In this document: positions 42,771-55,900 of the stretch, one piece after another
How the letters are laid out: the number at the start of each line of letters is the position of its first letter
Numbering within the stretch: the first letter of the stretch is position 1
From: Sebastes aleutianus
Taxonomy: Eukaryota > Chordata > Actinopteri > Perciformes > Sebastidae
Assembly (NCBI GenBank): GCA_916700875.1
Contig: CAKAKS010000039.1
Location: 29,579,794 to 29,643,793, forward strand
Direction: 5' to 3'
DNA length: 64,000 nucleotides
Made by a program: the position numbers and the translations under genes
The notes under the pieces: generated by a model
The model's database searches: none
What the model was told of the DNA's origin: nothing
The model's input: the letters and a program-made list of their open reading frames with translations, nothing else

Positions 42771-42920
42771 CACCGTCCAATCAGTATCGACTACAGAAGT
42801 CATCGTCCAATCAGCATCGACTCAAGAAGTCATCGTCCAATCAGCATCGACTCAAGAAGTCATCGTCCAATCAGCATCGACTACAGAAGTCATCGTCCAA
42901 TCAGCATCGACTCCAGAAGT
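42771..42920. promoter_or_regulatory. five-unit 30-bp minisatellite of CCAAT boxes upstream of nup93
   Basis: Units start at 42771, 42801, 42831, 42861 and 42891. Each reads CATCGTCCAATCAGCATCGA then CTCAAGAAGT with one to three changes. Each has the NF-Y core CCAATCA, so five CCAAT boxes sit exactly 30 bp apart on the strand of nup93, ending about 140 bp before the putative first splice donor at 43063. A 30-bp period equals 10 codons, so the array also keeps a frame open by chance. Confidence 0.8.
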
Positions 42921-42949
42921 GCCGGGCACATAATCATAACCTCTCATGC

Positions 42950-43062
42950 TGATGCTGTAGCGTTGCTACTGCTGAGCAACACTGAACAAGAGCTAATAAC
43001 TGTAAACACATTCACCCGAGGGATACAGACGGGACCATACTAACGTCAGTCCCACACAGCAG
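42950..43062 (+). other. nup93: candidate untranslated first exon of nup93
   Basis: The sequence is GC-richer than the flanks and ends CACAGCAG/GTATGAAG, a good donor. The first coding exon of nup93 has only four bases before its ATG after an acceptor, so an upstream untranslated exon is needed. The start is a guess. Confidence 0.45.
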
Positions 43063-43581
43063 GTATGAAGTCTGTCTGCCTGCAGTCTGTCTTGTAAACT
43101 ATCAACTATTAACACTTTAATGAGAGAGACCGTTAGCCATTAGCATTTAGCCTGCGAGCTAACTCTTCTAGCTTCATTCATTTAGCCATAAAGCTAACTA
43201 GTGTAGCATACTAACAAAGCTAGGCTGGACATGCCAATAGTCTAAACACGCATCTAATTTGCCCTTATCAACAATTTGAAACTGCCTTTCAGACTGTATG
43301 TTTAAGTAAGGTGAGTTTGTAAACTAGCTAGCCCATGTGTTAGCATTGTGCTAACGCTAAACTAACCATGACAACCACGGTGCTCCATGCGCGCGCTGCT
43401 GCTGCAGGTGTCATCCTGTTGATGTCAGCTGTCAAAAGATGTCATGGTACCTGTGTGTGTCTAGGATACACGTTAGTTTGTTTGGCATGTACTATATACT
43501 TGTTGCTTTTAATGTGAAGATTTATGGCAGGGGTCAAGTCATAGACTGTATAGACTTTATACAGCCATAGACTGTATAGAC

Positions 43582-44137
43582 TTAAAGCAGCAGTAGGCGA
43601 CATTGGAGCAAATATGATTAAAACAAGTCATTTTTTATAAAACGGTCACTATATCCTGTCAGCACCGCATGAGACGGGTAAAAAAAAATTGTTCCTCTGT
43701 GTCCTCCGGTGCTCCTAATAGCATCTGTAGGATTTCACAGACCGGAGGAAAACAACCAATCAGAGCTGTTCTGGAGCCTTGCCGTCTCTGAGCAGCTGTC
43801 AATCACTCACAAACTCCGATCAAACAGTCAAACTAGGCAGCGCTGATCGAATATGAATCAATGTTCTGTACAGTAACAGAATATTAGTTCATATTTGATC
43901 AGCGCAGCTTTATTTGACAGTTTGATCAGAGTTCACAGGCAATTGACAGGGGCCTCCGTTGAATGAACAGCCAATAGGAACGCTCTCTCTCTGAAATGAC
44001 CTGTGATTATCCAAAGTCTCCCGTCATGGGGTAGAGTTTTTAAAGCCTGAAAACAGCCATGATGAGGTGCAGAAGTCTAATTTTCTTTCGGAAATGCAAA
44101 AATGGTGCCAAAAACATTCGGCTTACTGCCACTTTAA
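43582..44137. mobile_element. TTAA-flanked long-hairpin MITE, copy 2
   Basis: TTAA at both ends. The left part AAGCAGCAGTAGGCGACATT, then GGAGCAAATATGATT, recurs at 38142 and, inverted, at 52430-52457. It shares GTCAAACTAGGCAGCGCTGA and CAACCAATCAGAGC with copy 1. It lies in the putative first intron of nup93. Confidence 0.72.
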
Positions 44138-45349
44138 CCACATGCCGTACAAACTGTGAATTAGCTATATGCATCTTTACATAACGTTACAGTCTATGTC
44201 AAGCGGTGAAATGAAACACAGTAGAGACTCTGTGAGGGGTGGAGGTCAGCTACTGTATATAGAGCAGCAAAAACTAACATGGGTTAATCAATGTTTCCTG
44301 TGATAAAGTAATCCTAAGCGAATCAGTTTTGTTTCTGATGTGTCCATGTACATTTTCTATTTCTGTAGTCTCAATTTAAACAGTGTCCTGCAATTTCGTC
44401 TCATTGAATTACACAAAGACTATCAGATATACGTCTCTCCATAACCAGTGTGTACATCTTTCTGTTAACAGGAAACCAGTTCAGTGCTGGCTGTGTTATC
44501 CACAATATATAGTACACATAGAAATGAACACTTGAGGCAGACAGTTCAGGCATTTTATGAGTGCAACAATATTTATTCCACATAAGGCAAGGTGTCGTAT
44601 GTTTTTTTTAAAGCAAAGTGGCCGAGTACCATTTATGTACAGGTCATCATCAAAATATTGCTTCATCTGTCAAATAAAAATATTCTCGGGTGACTCGCTG
44701 ACACGTTTTTTTGTTGTTTGCTCTGTACTCCTGCGTGTAGCTAAGACCATGGTTAAAGTAACGTTCTTACATTTTAGTTAAATATGAAGTTGTTTACTAT
44801 TAGTAAATCCTTCCTGCTTAATTCTTCAGTCAGTGACTCCTTGAAGTCTACAACCCACAAACATCAGCGGACGCTTTGTATACTCCCTGGTGATGCTCTG
44901 CCAGGCCTGTACAGCGGCCATTTTAATTTATGCCTTGTTTCTTCTGTTGAATTGAGGTCAGGTGATCTAGTCACTAACATTGCACTTACCACTTTTCTGA
45001 ATGTTAGGGGTCCTTGTGTTGTTGCATCTATATAAGCAGACAAAATTGGTCTGTTTAATTCTGTATTCATCCAAATCCTTTAACTTTGTTGTTGTATCCA
45101 TAAACATTGTTCACCCAGTATGGGTGTGAATGCTCAAATCGAAGCTTGAAGTTGTTATTTTAACTCATAGTCATTGTTTCATGTCAAATTAAACGGGCTG
45201 GAGCACAGAATTTAAACAAGAAAGAAAAGTTGTGTCGCTGTCTAACTAGTTACAGACTTAACACATTGTACTGTATCTATATTCAGTTGCAATCCAAATA
45301 TACTGTCTTTGTATTTACTCACACACTCTTCTTCTCTTTCTCTAGAGGT
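44138..45349. other. nup93 putative intron 1, remainder
   Basis: No repeat family or exon is recognised. Short open frames have no family features. A pyrimidine tract CTCTTCTTCTCTTTCTCTAG leads into coding exon 1. Confidence 0.4.
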
Positions 45350-45528
45350 ATGGATGCAGAGGGTTTCGGGGAGCTGCTGCAGCAGGCAGAGCAGCTAGCT
45401 GCCGAGACAGAAGCAGTGTCAGAGCTGCCGCATGTTGAGAGGAACCTCCAGGAGATCCAGCAGGCGGGGGAGAGGCTTCGATCCCGCACCCTGACTCGCA
45501 CCTCGCAAGATGCTGCCGACGTCAAAGC
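45350..45528 (+). CDS. nup93: nup93 coding exon 1
   Basis: The acceptor TCTCTAG/AGGT is followed immediately by the ATG. It encodes 59 residues and ends GC/GTAAGT at phase 2. Confidence 0.96.
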
Positions 45529-48500
45529 GTAAGTAATGTGTCCCATGCACACAGGGTTATGCCGCGCAGTCAGAAAATCTCTGTTGTTCCGGTATGTTCC
45601 TGTATAGTGTTCACAAAACCATAACAGATCATAATACAAATCCATCTGCTTCTGTAAGATAAACAGTTGTCTGACATTTTACATTACTTCTCACCTGCTG
45701 CTTTGATGTGCCCTTTTTATTCTGGTTATAATAGTTATATGTTTAAAATTCTGTTTTTTTATCTGGCGGTGACATTAAAAGCCACTTGAAATGTTGTTTT
45801 CCTGATTGAATAACCTTCTTCTAACCCTGGAAATCCATATATTTGTAATACCTTTCCATAGTTGTCCTAGCTTCCATACTGAAGATTTAGATTTTGACAT
45901 TTAAAATATAATATTTAGAATCTTAAAGTGACCATGGATAATATAGTACTTAGTATAACTAACTGCCAAATCGTTGATGAAATGTAAAGTGCAGCAGTCC
46001 TTAAAAATAATTTTCACTGATCCCCTTTGGCACATCTGCACAATACAGGTTTATTGTTCTAAGAAATACAGTATGTAAGATGAAGTTTCATTGAGTCATG
46101 TTTAACAGGTTCAATCTTTTATTAATACCATTTATTTTATAATCTGTTTATTTTCCTCAGAATGTCTCAACAAAAACAAACCCTGTGTAATTTGTTTGAA
46201 GCTGACATGATCTCTAGCCAAGGGGTAATACTGTAGTACCAGCAAAGCCTCTTGTGCCTCTAATTGTCGAGCAAAACTGCAGTTCATTGTCAGCCTTGCT
46301 CTCAGTTTAGTCCTTCCATTTCAGTCATTAATTCTCAGCCCCTCTCTGTCTTACTCTCAGGTCAATCCTCCTTGGTTCCAGAGGTTTAGACATCTTCCAC
46401 ATTTCTCAGAGGTTGGAAAGTCTAAGTGCAGCCACCACTTTTGAGCCCCTGGAGCCAGTCAAAGACACTGACATACAGGTATGAATGACCTAATAGGCCA
46501 CGAGTCCAGCTTTGCAGTCTTATGGCACTTACATAGATTGTTTCACTAGAGAAAGAATGTATATTGTTTCAGATATCATAACAATAAAGATGAAGGGTTT
46601 TCCTCTAAGAAACCATCTTTGGCTGAGTATACAGTTCAAATATTGGCTTGCAGAGAGATTGCATTAACCAGATAACCAGGAAATAAAATGTGTTTTTGGG
46701 CCAAGGTATGGAAGTAACGTTAATTAGCTACAGATGATCAAATCTGTCCGCAAAATGTGTTCAGGTCTGAAAAATGTCTGTAAGTTTGAAATTTGTCACT
46801 AGGTGCTGGCAGGGGTGGAGGTTCAAGGGGTAACAGATGTACATACACACAGGCACCTCAGTGAGATTATTGTTCCCATGGAGAGATATGCTATATAGTC
46901 TGACCAACGGGCTTTGTTTTTGTGAACGGTTGAGACAGGTTATTGCATGGAAGATGTACTGATGAGCCCTCCCTTGCTTTTTTTCTTCTTTTTTTTTTTT
47001 ACACCTGTCTTGAAGTTACTATGTGGAGACGGTAACAGGAACAAGTCTCACACAGAATTCAAGGGTCACACTGAACTGTTCCTGTAGAGTTGCACCGAAT
47101 ATAAAAAAGCTTTTTGTCCACTTTTGTTACCTGTAGTACAAATGTAATACATGACACATAATACATGGCTCGGAAGACTCCGCTGTGATTGTGTTGAGCC
47201 AGTGTCAGAGAAACACACCTGAACTGTGTCGGAACAAACTCTTGTCACATTTGTAGTTAGTTTGTACTTTGTCATGTTTAGTCAGGCGTAAGAAGGGCAT
47301 GGAGTTGGATATCGGAAACTAAAAAAAGGTTTACAATGTTTGGCTGGTGGGCAGCTTTAACTGTGAAGCACGAGTGGAAGTGTTAGCATTAAAGGTCAGG
47401 TCGGTAATGCTGAGAAACTAGCAATGGTACACTAGATTTTAAAAATGATCCAACTGAAAAACCCAGCCCAGTGTTGCCAACTCTTTTCCAATGAAAGTAG
47501 CTGGCGGCACTAGCTCCAAAAGTCCCTAAATCTAGAGAGAAAGTCAGCAATCCTGCAGCCTGCAGCCTGTCTGTTCAGGCCTCCCTCGAGAGCCACTCCC
47601 CAAAAATGATTATAAAGAACGTAGACAACAAACATGGCTATTGTTAGTACTCACAGCTGTCAAGCCAGTGCACGGACAGAGTCCGTGTAGGTAGACAGGC
47701 AGAGAGGCCGTTTAATTGGGCCGAATGAAATTATTGGACTGGTTTATTACAGCCCTGCGACAGCCACAGATACAAGATTTGCTTTTCTTTTTTTTTGTCA
47801 AAGCATTTGATTTATTGATTGCTGTTGGGATGTAATGAGAATTTCAACAAATATAACAAAAAATTAGGGCTGTCAAAGTTAACACGATAATAACACGTTA
47901 ATGCAAATTCGTTTTTAACACCAATAATTTCTTTAATTCATTAACGCGATCGTTCTTTCGGAGGTTGTAGCGGGCTCCATTTTAAAACTAGAGTGAAGAT
48001 ACAGGTATCACATGAAACCAACCATGTCATACTAGCTTGCTGAGAATGAGGTTAAATAAAGCTCCAAACTAGCAAAATTTTGGCGAGGAAAAACTGTCAT
48101 GGTCATTTTCAAATGTGTCCCTTGACCTGAAAATGAGGTCTATGGGTACCCACAAGTCTCCCCTTTACAGACATGCCCTTTTTATGATAATCACATGAAG
48201 TTTTGGGCATGTTATAGTCAAGTCAGCACACTGACACACTGACAGCTGTTGTTGCCTGTTGCCCTTGAGTTTGCCATGTTATGGTTTGAGCATATTTATT
48301 ATGCTAAACACAGTACCTGGGAGGGTTTCTGGATAATATCTGTCATTGTTTAGTGTTAATTGATTTCCAATAAAAAATATATACATATGTTTGCATAAAG
48401 CAAGTATATTTGTCCACTCCCATGTTGATAAAAGTATTAAATACTTTACGAACCTCCCTTTAAGGTACATTTTGAACAGATACAAGATGTGTGATAAATT

Positions 48501-51500
48501 TGCAATTAACCGCAATTAAACTATGGACATTCATGCGATTAATCGCGATTAAATATTTTAATCGATTGACAGCCCTACCAAAAATGTATTTGAACCAGCA
48601 CTACCGCCCTTGGCTTTAACAGAAGCTTAACTTCCCTGACTCCATTACAGTTCCAAGTAGAGTGGATGAGAAAACACTAAGTGTGATGAATTGCCTCAAG
48701 TGATGTCCCTTGAGTGTCGGTTTTCGCTAAAGACTCCAAGCTTGAAAAGGAAATAAATCTGTGGGTTAGAAAGAAGTGAGCTAGAAAGAAGTGAGCTTAA
48801 CAGTCCTCTGCCCGCTCCTCATCTCTGCTTGAGGCTGGTGGCCTGAGGGTTCATTAGTCGCTACTAGCATAACACACCCAACACCTCAACCAAACTGTTA
48901 GCGGTCGAGTTGCATTGTGGGTAACGTAGGTTTTAACAAGGACAATATCTCTGGTTCTGCTGCATTGATTTTGATGCTTAAAAACTGTCAATTGTGAGTC
49001 TGACAAGGTTATAGAAGTGCAATTCTAAATCAATGGGTTACTGAAATGGTTTAAGCATTTTTTAATTAGTGGTGTTCATTTTATTAACCGTGCATAATGC
49101 ATAATCCTTTACAATGTGCCACTTGTAACGATTCAACAAGGATCTGTACCTTGTCTTCTGCTTTTTCTTCAACTTGATACTGCTTTCCATTCAACCTCTC
49201 TTCTCTTCAGCTTACCCTCTCTATTCCTCTGGTTTAGAGAAGATGCTGTGATTCACCGAGCTCCATCTTCATCCCTCTTTTTTTTTAACCCTGTTTAATG
49301 CCGTGTCTATAACTGTTCATTCATCTCTCTGCATCCCTTCTATTTTCTCTGACCTGTTCAGCCATAGATGTGACACCAGTTTGTCTCAATCTTTCTTTTT
49401 CTCGCTCTATATTTTGTTTTTTCTCCCTCTATCGCTGTCCATCTTTCATTCTTTTACATTTACTCATCTTTCATTTCTTCTTGGTCAGCCGGATGTATGC
49501 TAGCCTGGGTGGGTTTGACTGACTGACCGACTGACTGACTGACTGGAAGAGCACTTAGCTTCTGGCAACGTGGGGACACACAAACACATACTTCCTCTCT
49601 GCTCTTGCTCTTATACACTTATTGGTTTGTAAGAAGACCGGACATTACAAAGTTTCATTTCAGAAGAAATGTGCGATATCTCATTCAGTTGAATAATTAC
49701 AGACTGTGTTATAGACAAAACATTTGAACAACCAAAGTGCAGGAAAGAGGTCAGGATAAAATGCAAGTCAGTTGAAATAGTAGCATTGTATTGGGGCCTG
49801 TATATTCAGTAATATTTTATGTGAATGATTATTAAAACAAATAGCATTGCTTTCTGAAAAAGAAGAACTAATTGCTGAGTGGCTCATTCAGCCAAGAACA
49901 CAGTAACAACTACCAAGATATAGTTCTGATAATAACAGGGTCATAGACTAAATGCAAAATGGGGCTTTAACAAAGCCTCCAACATCTCCATTTCGTCTGC
50001 CTTTCAGTGGTACAATGAGCCTTTTGTCCTGACAATATTTTTAACCTTGGCTGAAGTCAGAATATTGTGATGCTGTACTTTGTACTGGACCGAATTCTAC
50101 TGAAAGGTATTTCTAATATTTGATGTTCCTCATGTACATACATGGATGAACAAAAATATAAAAAATGACTTGCAACACCACAGACTACGTCCTCAAATAT
50201 GACAATGGACGTCTCTCCAGCACGGTGTCAACAAAATACAAAATTATTATTTTCACAGAGGTAGTTTTTGTAGTATATTGCATTACAAAGTATAGGGGTT
50301 TCTACTTCACTCAATGTATCTGACTAGCTGGCCAAAACAGGTGATTAGTCATCTAATAAGCTGGCTGCTGATACTTTGGGAATTCTCTTTTAATTAACAT
50401 CATGAGATGATATACAAACGGTTGACTCTAATAGCAAATTTTCACTAATTGTGACTGATCTCACTGGGTGGGTTTGGCTCAATGACAAGGAGCCCAAACA
50501 AAAAAAATGATCAGACTCGGGAGGGCCGTTGAGCAAGAAATAACAAAACAACAGGGAAAGCTTGTGGTGAATTTTGTTGTTCTGATCAACACAGAGCCAC
50601 ACTGCAGCTCACTTCTCTCCCTCATACAAATCTCCATTTAACATCCTTCTGGGAGAGTTGCAGTCAGTTTACGTCATCAAGTACACCGAGGGGAAAAGAG
50701 GTTAATTGGAGTTGAGATATTACAAGACAGCAACACAATACATAGATATTACAAGACGGCAACAAAATACAAAATTGACATACTACGTGTACGACAAAAG
50801 GCAACAGCAACACTTTCAGTAAAAACAAACAGTAATACAGTATTCTTAACACACCGACTCTTACAACCGACTCTTACACATTCCAAAAATCATTTCACCA
50901 TAAAGGCATTGGTCTAGTAGTAAATGTTGGATATCAAAGGAAATTCTCATACTGTAACTTACTGATAAATGCTAGTTGAAAATAGGTAACTATGGAGTCA
51001 GATCAGTCTCAAAATGAATGAAAGCACACAGAAGGATTCACAATATTTTGTGATTTATATATAAATGATTCTCTCCACAAAAATAGTTATCGTTGTATAT
51101 AAATGTAAATAAAATCCACATATACATAAATATTTATTGTTTTAAATACATGTAATAGAAATCCACAAATTATTTGAACAAAGTATTTGCAATTTTCATC
51201 AAAAACATGTTAAGATGTTACATTTATATACAAACTGTTTGTATTCAAATTGCAAATATTTTTAAATACATATACAGAATTTCTGTATTCCTATTACATG
51301 TATTTAAAACAAAAAAAATATTTGTGTGTGCATCAGAAATATATTTGTGAACCTTATTTTTTTATATGTGGATTTTATTTTACATTTATATACAACAATA
51401 ACTATTTTTGTGTGAATCGAAAAAATATTTTTGTGGAGTGAGTCATTTATATATAATTCTCAATATACATTTGTGAATCCTGTGTGCATTCATTAATACT

Positions 51501-52846
51501 GAGACTGATCTGACTCCATAGGTAACTAGATACAAATAAATCTCTGACTGAACTGTCGGCGTCCGAGTTGTGGGTATTGTGGGTAATGTAGGGGCCAGGT
51601 TTTGACAAGGAAGATGTAAGCATGAAATCAAAGACACAACATCTGTGGTTTAAACTGTCCCACGTTATTCCTACAATGTTATTGAATTGCAATGCTAAAT
51701 CAGTGCAGTACTCTTTTAATATTGAGGTATATAGGGTTGTGCAGATGCACAATGATTTTAGGGATCGATGATGTTCAGAGCGATTGTCAATAGCCGATGC
51801 CTTTGCCAATGTCGAGACGATATTTGTCTCTTTTTCCCATTAAAGCTTCAGTAGGCAACAATTTTTTGGCATCATTGGGCAAAAATTCCATAATAACCTT
51901 TCAGCATATTGTAATTCAAGTGTTCTGAGAGAAAACTAACTTCTGCTCCTCCTCATGGCTCTGTTTTCGGCTTTAAAAAATCCAGCCCGTGACGGGAGAC
52001 TTTGACCAATCACAGGTCATTTCCGAGAGAGAGCGTTCCTATTGGCTGTGCTCCGGCCATGTTAGCGGTGCTTGGTATTCCCTCAAGAGATCCATGCACT
52101 ACAAGATGTTTCTGAAAACATTTGAGGCAAGAAATAGGCATTAACGTAACATGATATTGATTCATATTTGATCAGCGCTGCCTAGTTTGACCGTTTGGTC
52201 GGAGTTCGCGAGTGAATGACAGCCGGCTCTCATAGACGGATCGCTGGACGGCTGATCCCAGATCAGCTCCTACTGGTTGTTTTCCGCCGGTCTGTGAAAT
52301 CCTGCAGATGCCGTTAGGAGCACCGGAGGACACAGAGGCACATGATATTTTTTTCAGATTACGTGTTTCATGTACTACTGTCAGGATATAGCGAATGTTT
52401 TATAAAAATATATTTTTTTAATCATCTTTGCTCCAATCTCGCCTACTTCGGCTTTAATGTATTGAATTATTATTATTAGTAGTAATAGTTAAAGCTATAA
52501 CAATTAATTGATTAGTTGTCAACTATTAAATTAATCACCAACTATTTTGATAATCAATTAATCAGTTTGAGTAATTTTTTAGGGGAAAGCTTAATGTGGA
52601 TATTTTCTGGTTTCTTCTGAGGATGTCAACTTGGGCTTTGGGAAACACTGATCAACATTTTTCACCATTTTCTGACATTTTATAGACCAAACAACTAATT
52701 GATTGATCGAGAAATAAATCCACAGATTAATCAATTTTCGATGAAAATAATCGTTAGTTGCAGCCTTAGCAGTAGTATTTATATTTAATTTCCCCATCAT
52801 AGTTTCACGTCGGCATCCCCCACATATAACCAACACTTGCAACACC

Positions 52847-52918
<72 letters not shown>

Positions 52919-55900
52919 CACACGCACACAGATACACCGACCAACTGACTGGCATTTAAGCAAATACCTGTGCCGTTAAATAGGCTTTGTGTTCAACATG
53001 GTTTGGAAATATAGGCCTAATGTAAATGGTAGAAAATGAAAATAAATGTCTTCCTTCAGTGGAGTGTGCAGCATGTCCCTGGTACTGAATGGAGTTGAGT
53101 AGAGATAGAAAGAACACATCACTTCGGTTCAGCCTAGCTTGTCTTTCATAGTTGTAAATATAACTTTCGTAAATATAATTCTATTTGTATATTCTATAAT
53201 AATATAATAATACAAACATAATAGACTGTACTTGATCGTTGTTTTAAATGGTCATGGGATCAGAAGAGTAGTGGATGTTGATAGACAGGACACAAAGAAA
53301 ATACATGCTGTCAGTGTGTGGGAATGTATGTCTATAAATGTTTGTGTGTTTGGCACGATTGAGCAGATGCATGCCTCTGCCGTTCCTGTGTGGATCACAC
53401 ATGTACTGAGGGAATTGATGTTTGTATGATGTGTCTGTATGTATGGCTGATCACAAATTCGAGAGGATCTTACTATATAACTTACTATAGAAGGCTATAC
53501 AGACACAGAGTCCTAGATTTAGGGCTTCGTGGATGTGGGAGTGGCTAGTTATGTGCAGACCACGTTTCTAGACTACATGCATTGGTTTGTTAATTTAGGT
53601 TTTCATCCTCATTGTATGGTTAAAACATGGATACATTTATGTCTCACCCCATTCAGATTTCTCTCCTCAAATGTAGAGGAAGCAGATGAGTAAACTCCAT
53701 GATTTTTTCCTCCTTGTCCTAGTCACTATTGTTTGTACCGTATGCCACATAGGGTTTGGTGTCATTTGAATTTGCAGAAACATATTAGGTTCCAACAGGA
53801 ATCTGAAAATGTAAAGATAAAGCATGTTTCTTAACCAAACCACCCCAGTGCTGGACACCCAACCCGACACATCTATGTACAGATGTACAGACCACCGGCT
53901 GTCACCACTTACTAGACATTTTTACAATTAAATCCTTGTTCTATGCTCTGCCAGTTTGGCACTTGTATCGGATGTTCTGTGTTGGTAATTGTCATTGTTG
54001 AATCGCTTTGGGTTGGTATTAAGCAATTCTGGGTTATTTGTTTTTCTATATCATAAAATAATTTATGCAATGGTAAACAAAGGAGGATAGAAATATATAG
54101 AGAGGCTGAAACCAAGAGCAACGGGGAGGTAAAAATCAGCTAAAGAGGATGGCAATCAAATGAAAAAATGGACAGAAAAATGAAACTGTAGAAGGCGGAG
54201 AGCAGTGCTGGTAGAAAAATGGCGACCGGCTGCAATTTTTTCTGTCTCTGTGTCCTCGTCTCACTTTTCACTGTTCCATCTTCCTCTGCCAGGGCTCTCT
54301 CTCTCTCTCTCCTCTTCCTCACCTCACTACTTTCAGCTGGTGCCTCTGCTTACTCTCCTTTTCTCTTTTACTTTACCATCGTTCCTCTTTGGTTTTTCCT
54401 CCCTCTTCCCATTTACATCCTTTCTCTCCCTCCCTTCCTCTGCTCCTGCCCTCCCCAACCCCTTACACACACACACACACATATCCCTCAGCAGTGATGG
54501 CATGCGTTCAACGGATGCAGTTGGCTAAGCCCAGAGCATCTGCTGAGATAGACGAACACTACTGACATAGCTTCACAGAATGTGTGTGTGCGTCGTGCAC
54601 AGGCTCCTTGTGCTGCGTTTGCATGCCTGTATCTGTGTCAGTCGCGATCGATTGCTGGCATACAGCGTCTCTCTGTGTGCTTATGAATGAACGTGTGTGT
54701 CTAGCGTAGATTTGGCTGCACGTGGACGCGTTCACTCTCATCTCGTCTGCGCTGGCCTGCCCTGCACATATGAATGCGGCTGTATGGCATGTGCCTGTGT
54801 GTGCCATGTGCACAAGACTAAAAGTGGAAAGGTGTGTATATTAACATGCTTGCTTTGTGTGTGCGGTAATAGTAGGCCTGCATATAGGAATGCCCCCCCC
54901 CACCCCCTCACCCCCCTCCTTTTCCCACATGTGCCTCCCAAACCCTTCATTAACTAAACATGACCCTTAAGAGCATGATTAGCCTCATTTCAAGACAGGA
55001 TGTCGGAAGCCATCAACCGAGAGGGAAAAAATCCATTACTATAATTGCATTGAGCTGAGGGAGGGAGGAGGAAGGGAGGGAGGAAAGGAAGGATGCATAG
55101 ATGGATAAAAAAGGAAGAAAATGAGGAAGGGAGGAGGTGGAGGGCCATGATGCTGGGATGAAGTGAAGGAGGGATAGAGAGAGAGGATGGAAGAGGAGTA
55201 CTGAGGGAGGGGGGTGTCAGCTGATGGTAGGACTGATATTCTATATGAATCCATAGTTCCTTCTCATGGTTCCCCCCTGTGTCTGAGCGCTCAGTTGGTA
55301 CGGCCCTCCGACAATAAAACCACCTCCAGTGAGTCTTGATGTGGCACTTTCACTCGGTACTCCGGCTCACGCACAAGAGTCACTGGCCTGCTTTCCAAAC
55401 GGGGAAAGGCTGCAAGCGAAAACGCCATGCCGGCTCGACAGGGCACAGGGAACACGCCCCAGCATGGCGGCCACGGCTGCTGCCCTGGCGCGGCAACACA
55501 GAGGGATGGAGAGGCAGAGGGGCGAAACAGGTCTCCCAGGCTGTCAGAGCCCAGATACCTGGGCACAGACAAAGAAACGAAAAACTATTTTTTTTACTCT
55601 TTCTTGTCTCATCCTGTCTTCTCATCTGTCAGTCTGTCTGCCAGGCAGGCAGGCGCTGAGCATGAGTGAGTATTGCCCGTACACATGGATATGCACACCC
55701 ACTCACTCACAGACAGGCATGTGCTTTGTCTGACACACTTTTTGTCACCTGTCTGTCTTTCCCCATCTCTTCCCTGGTTGTGCTACATTGTCTGTGGCTG
55801 TATGGAACCCATGGTCATGATGATGATTGTATAAAATGATTGTTAATGGTTGGAGGCAAACATCACTGTTTCAATATATCTACACAAATGTTTATATATG

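Noticed and set aside
42571..42933. 120-residue frame with 10-residue repeats (VIVQSASTQE)
   Set aside because: It is a chance frame through the 30-bp minisatellite, whose period is a multiple of three, fused to transposon sequence. It has no start context or family match.
52591..52944. Cys-Val repeat protein (and similar Val-Cys or Thr-His frames at 25084-25306)
   Set aside because: They are translations of CA/GT microsatellites.
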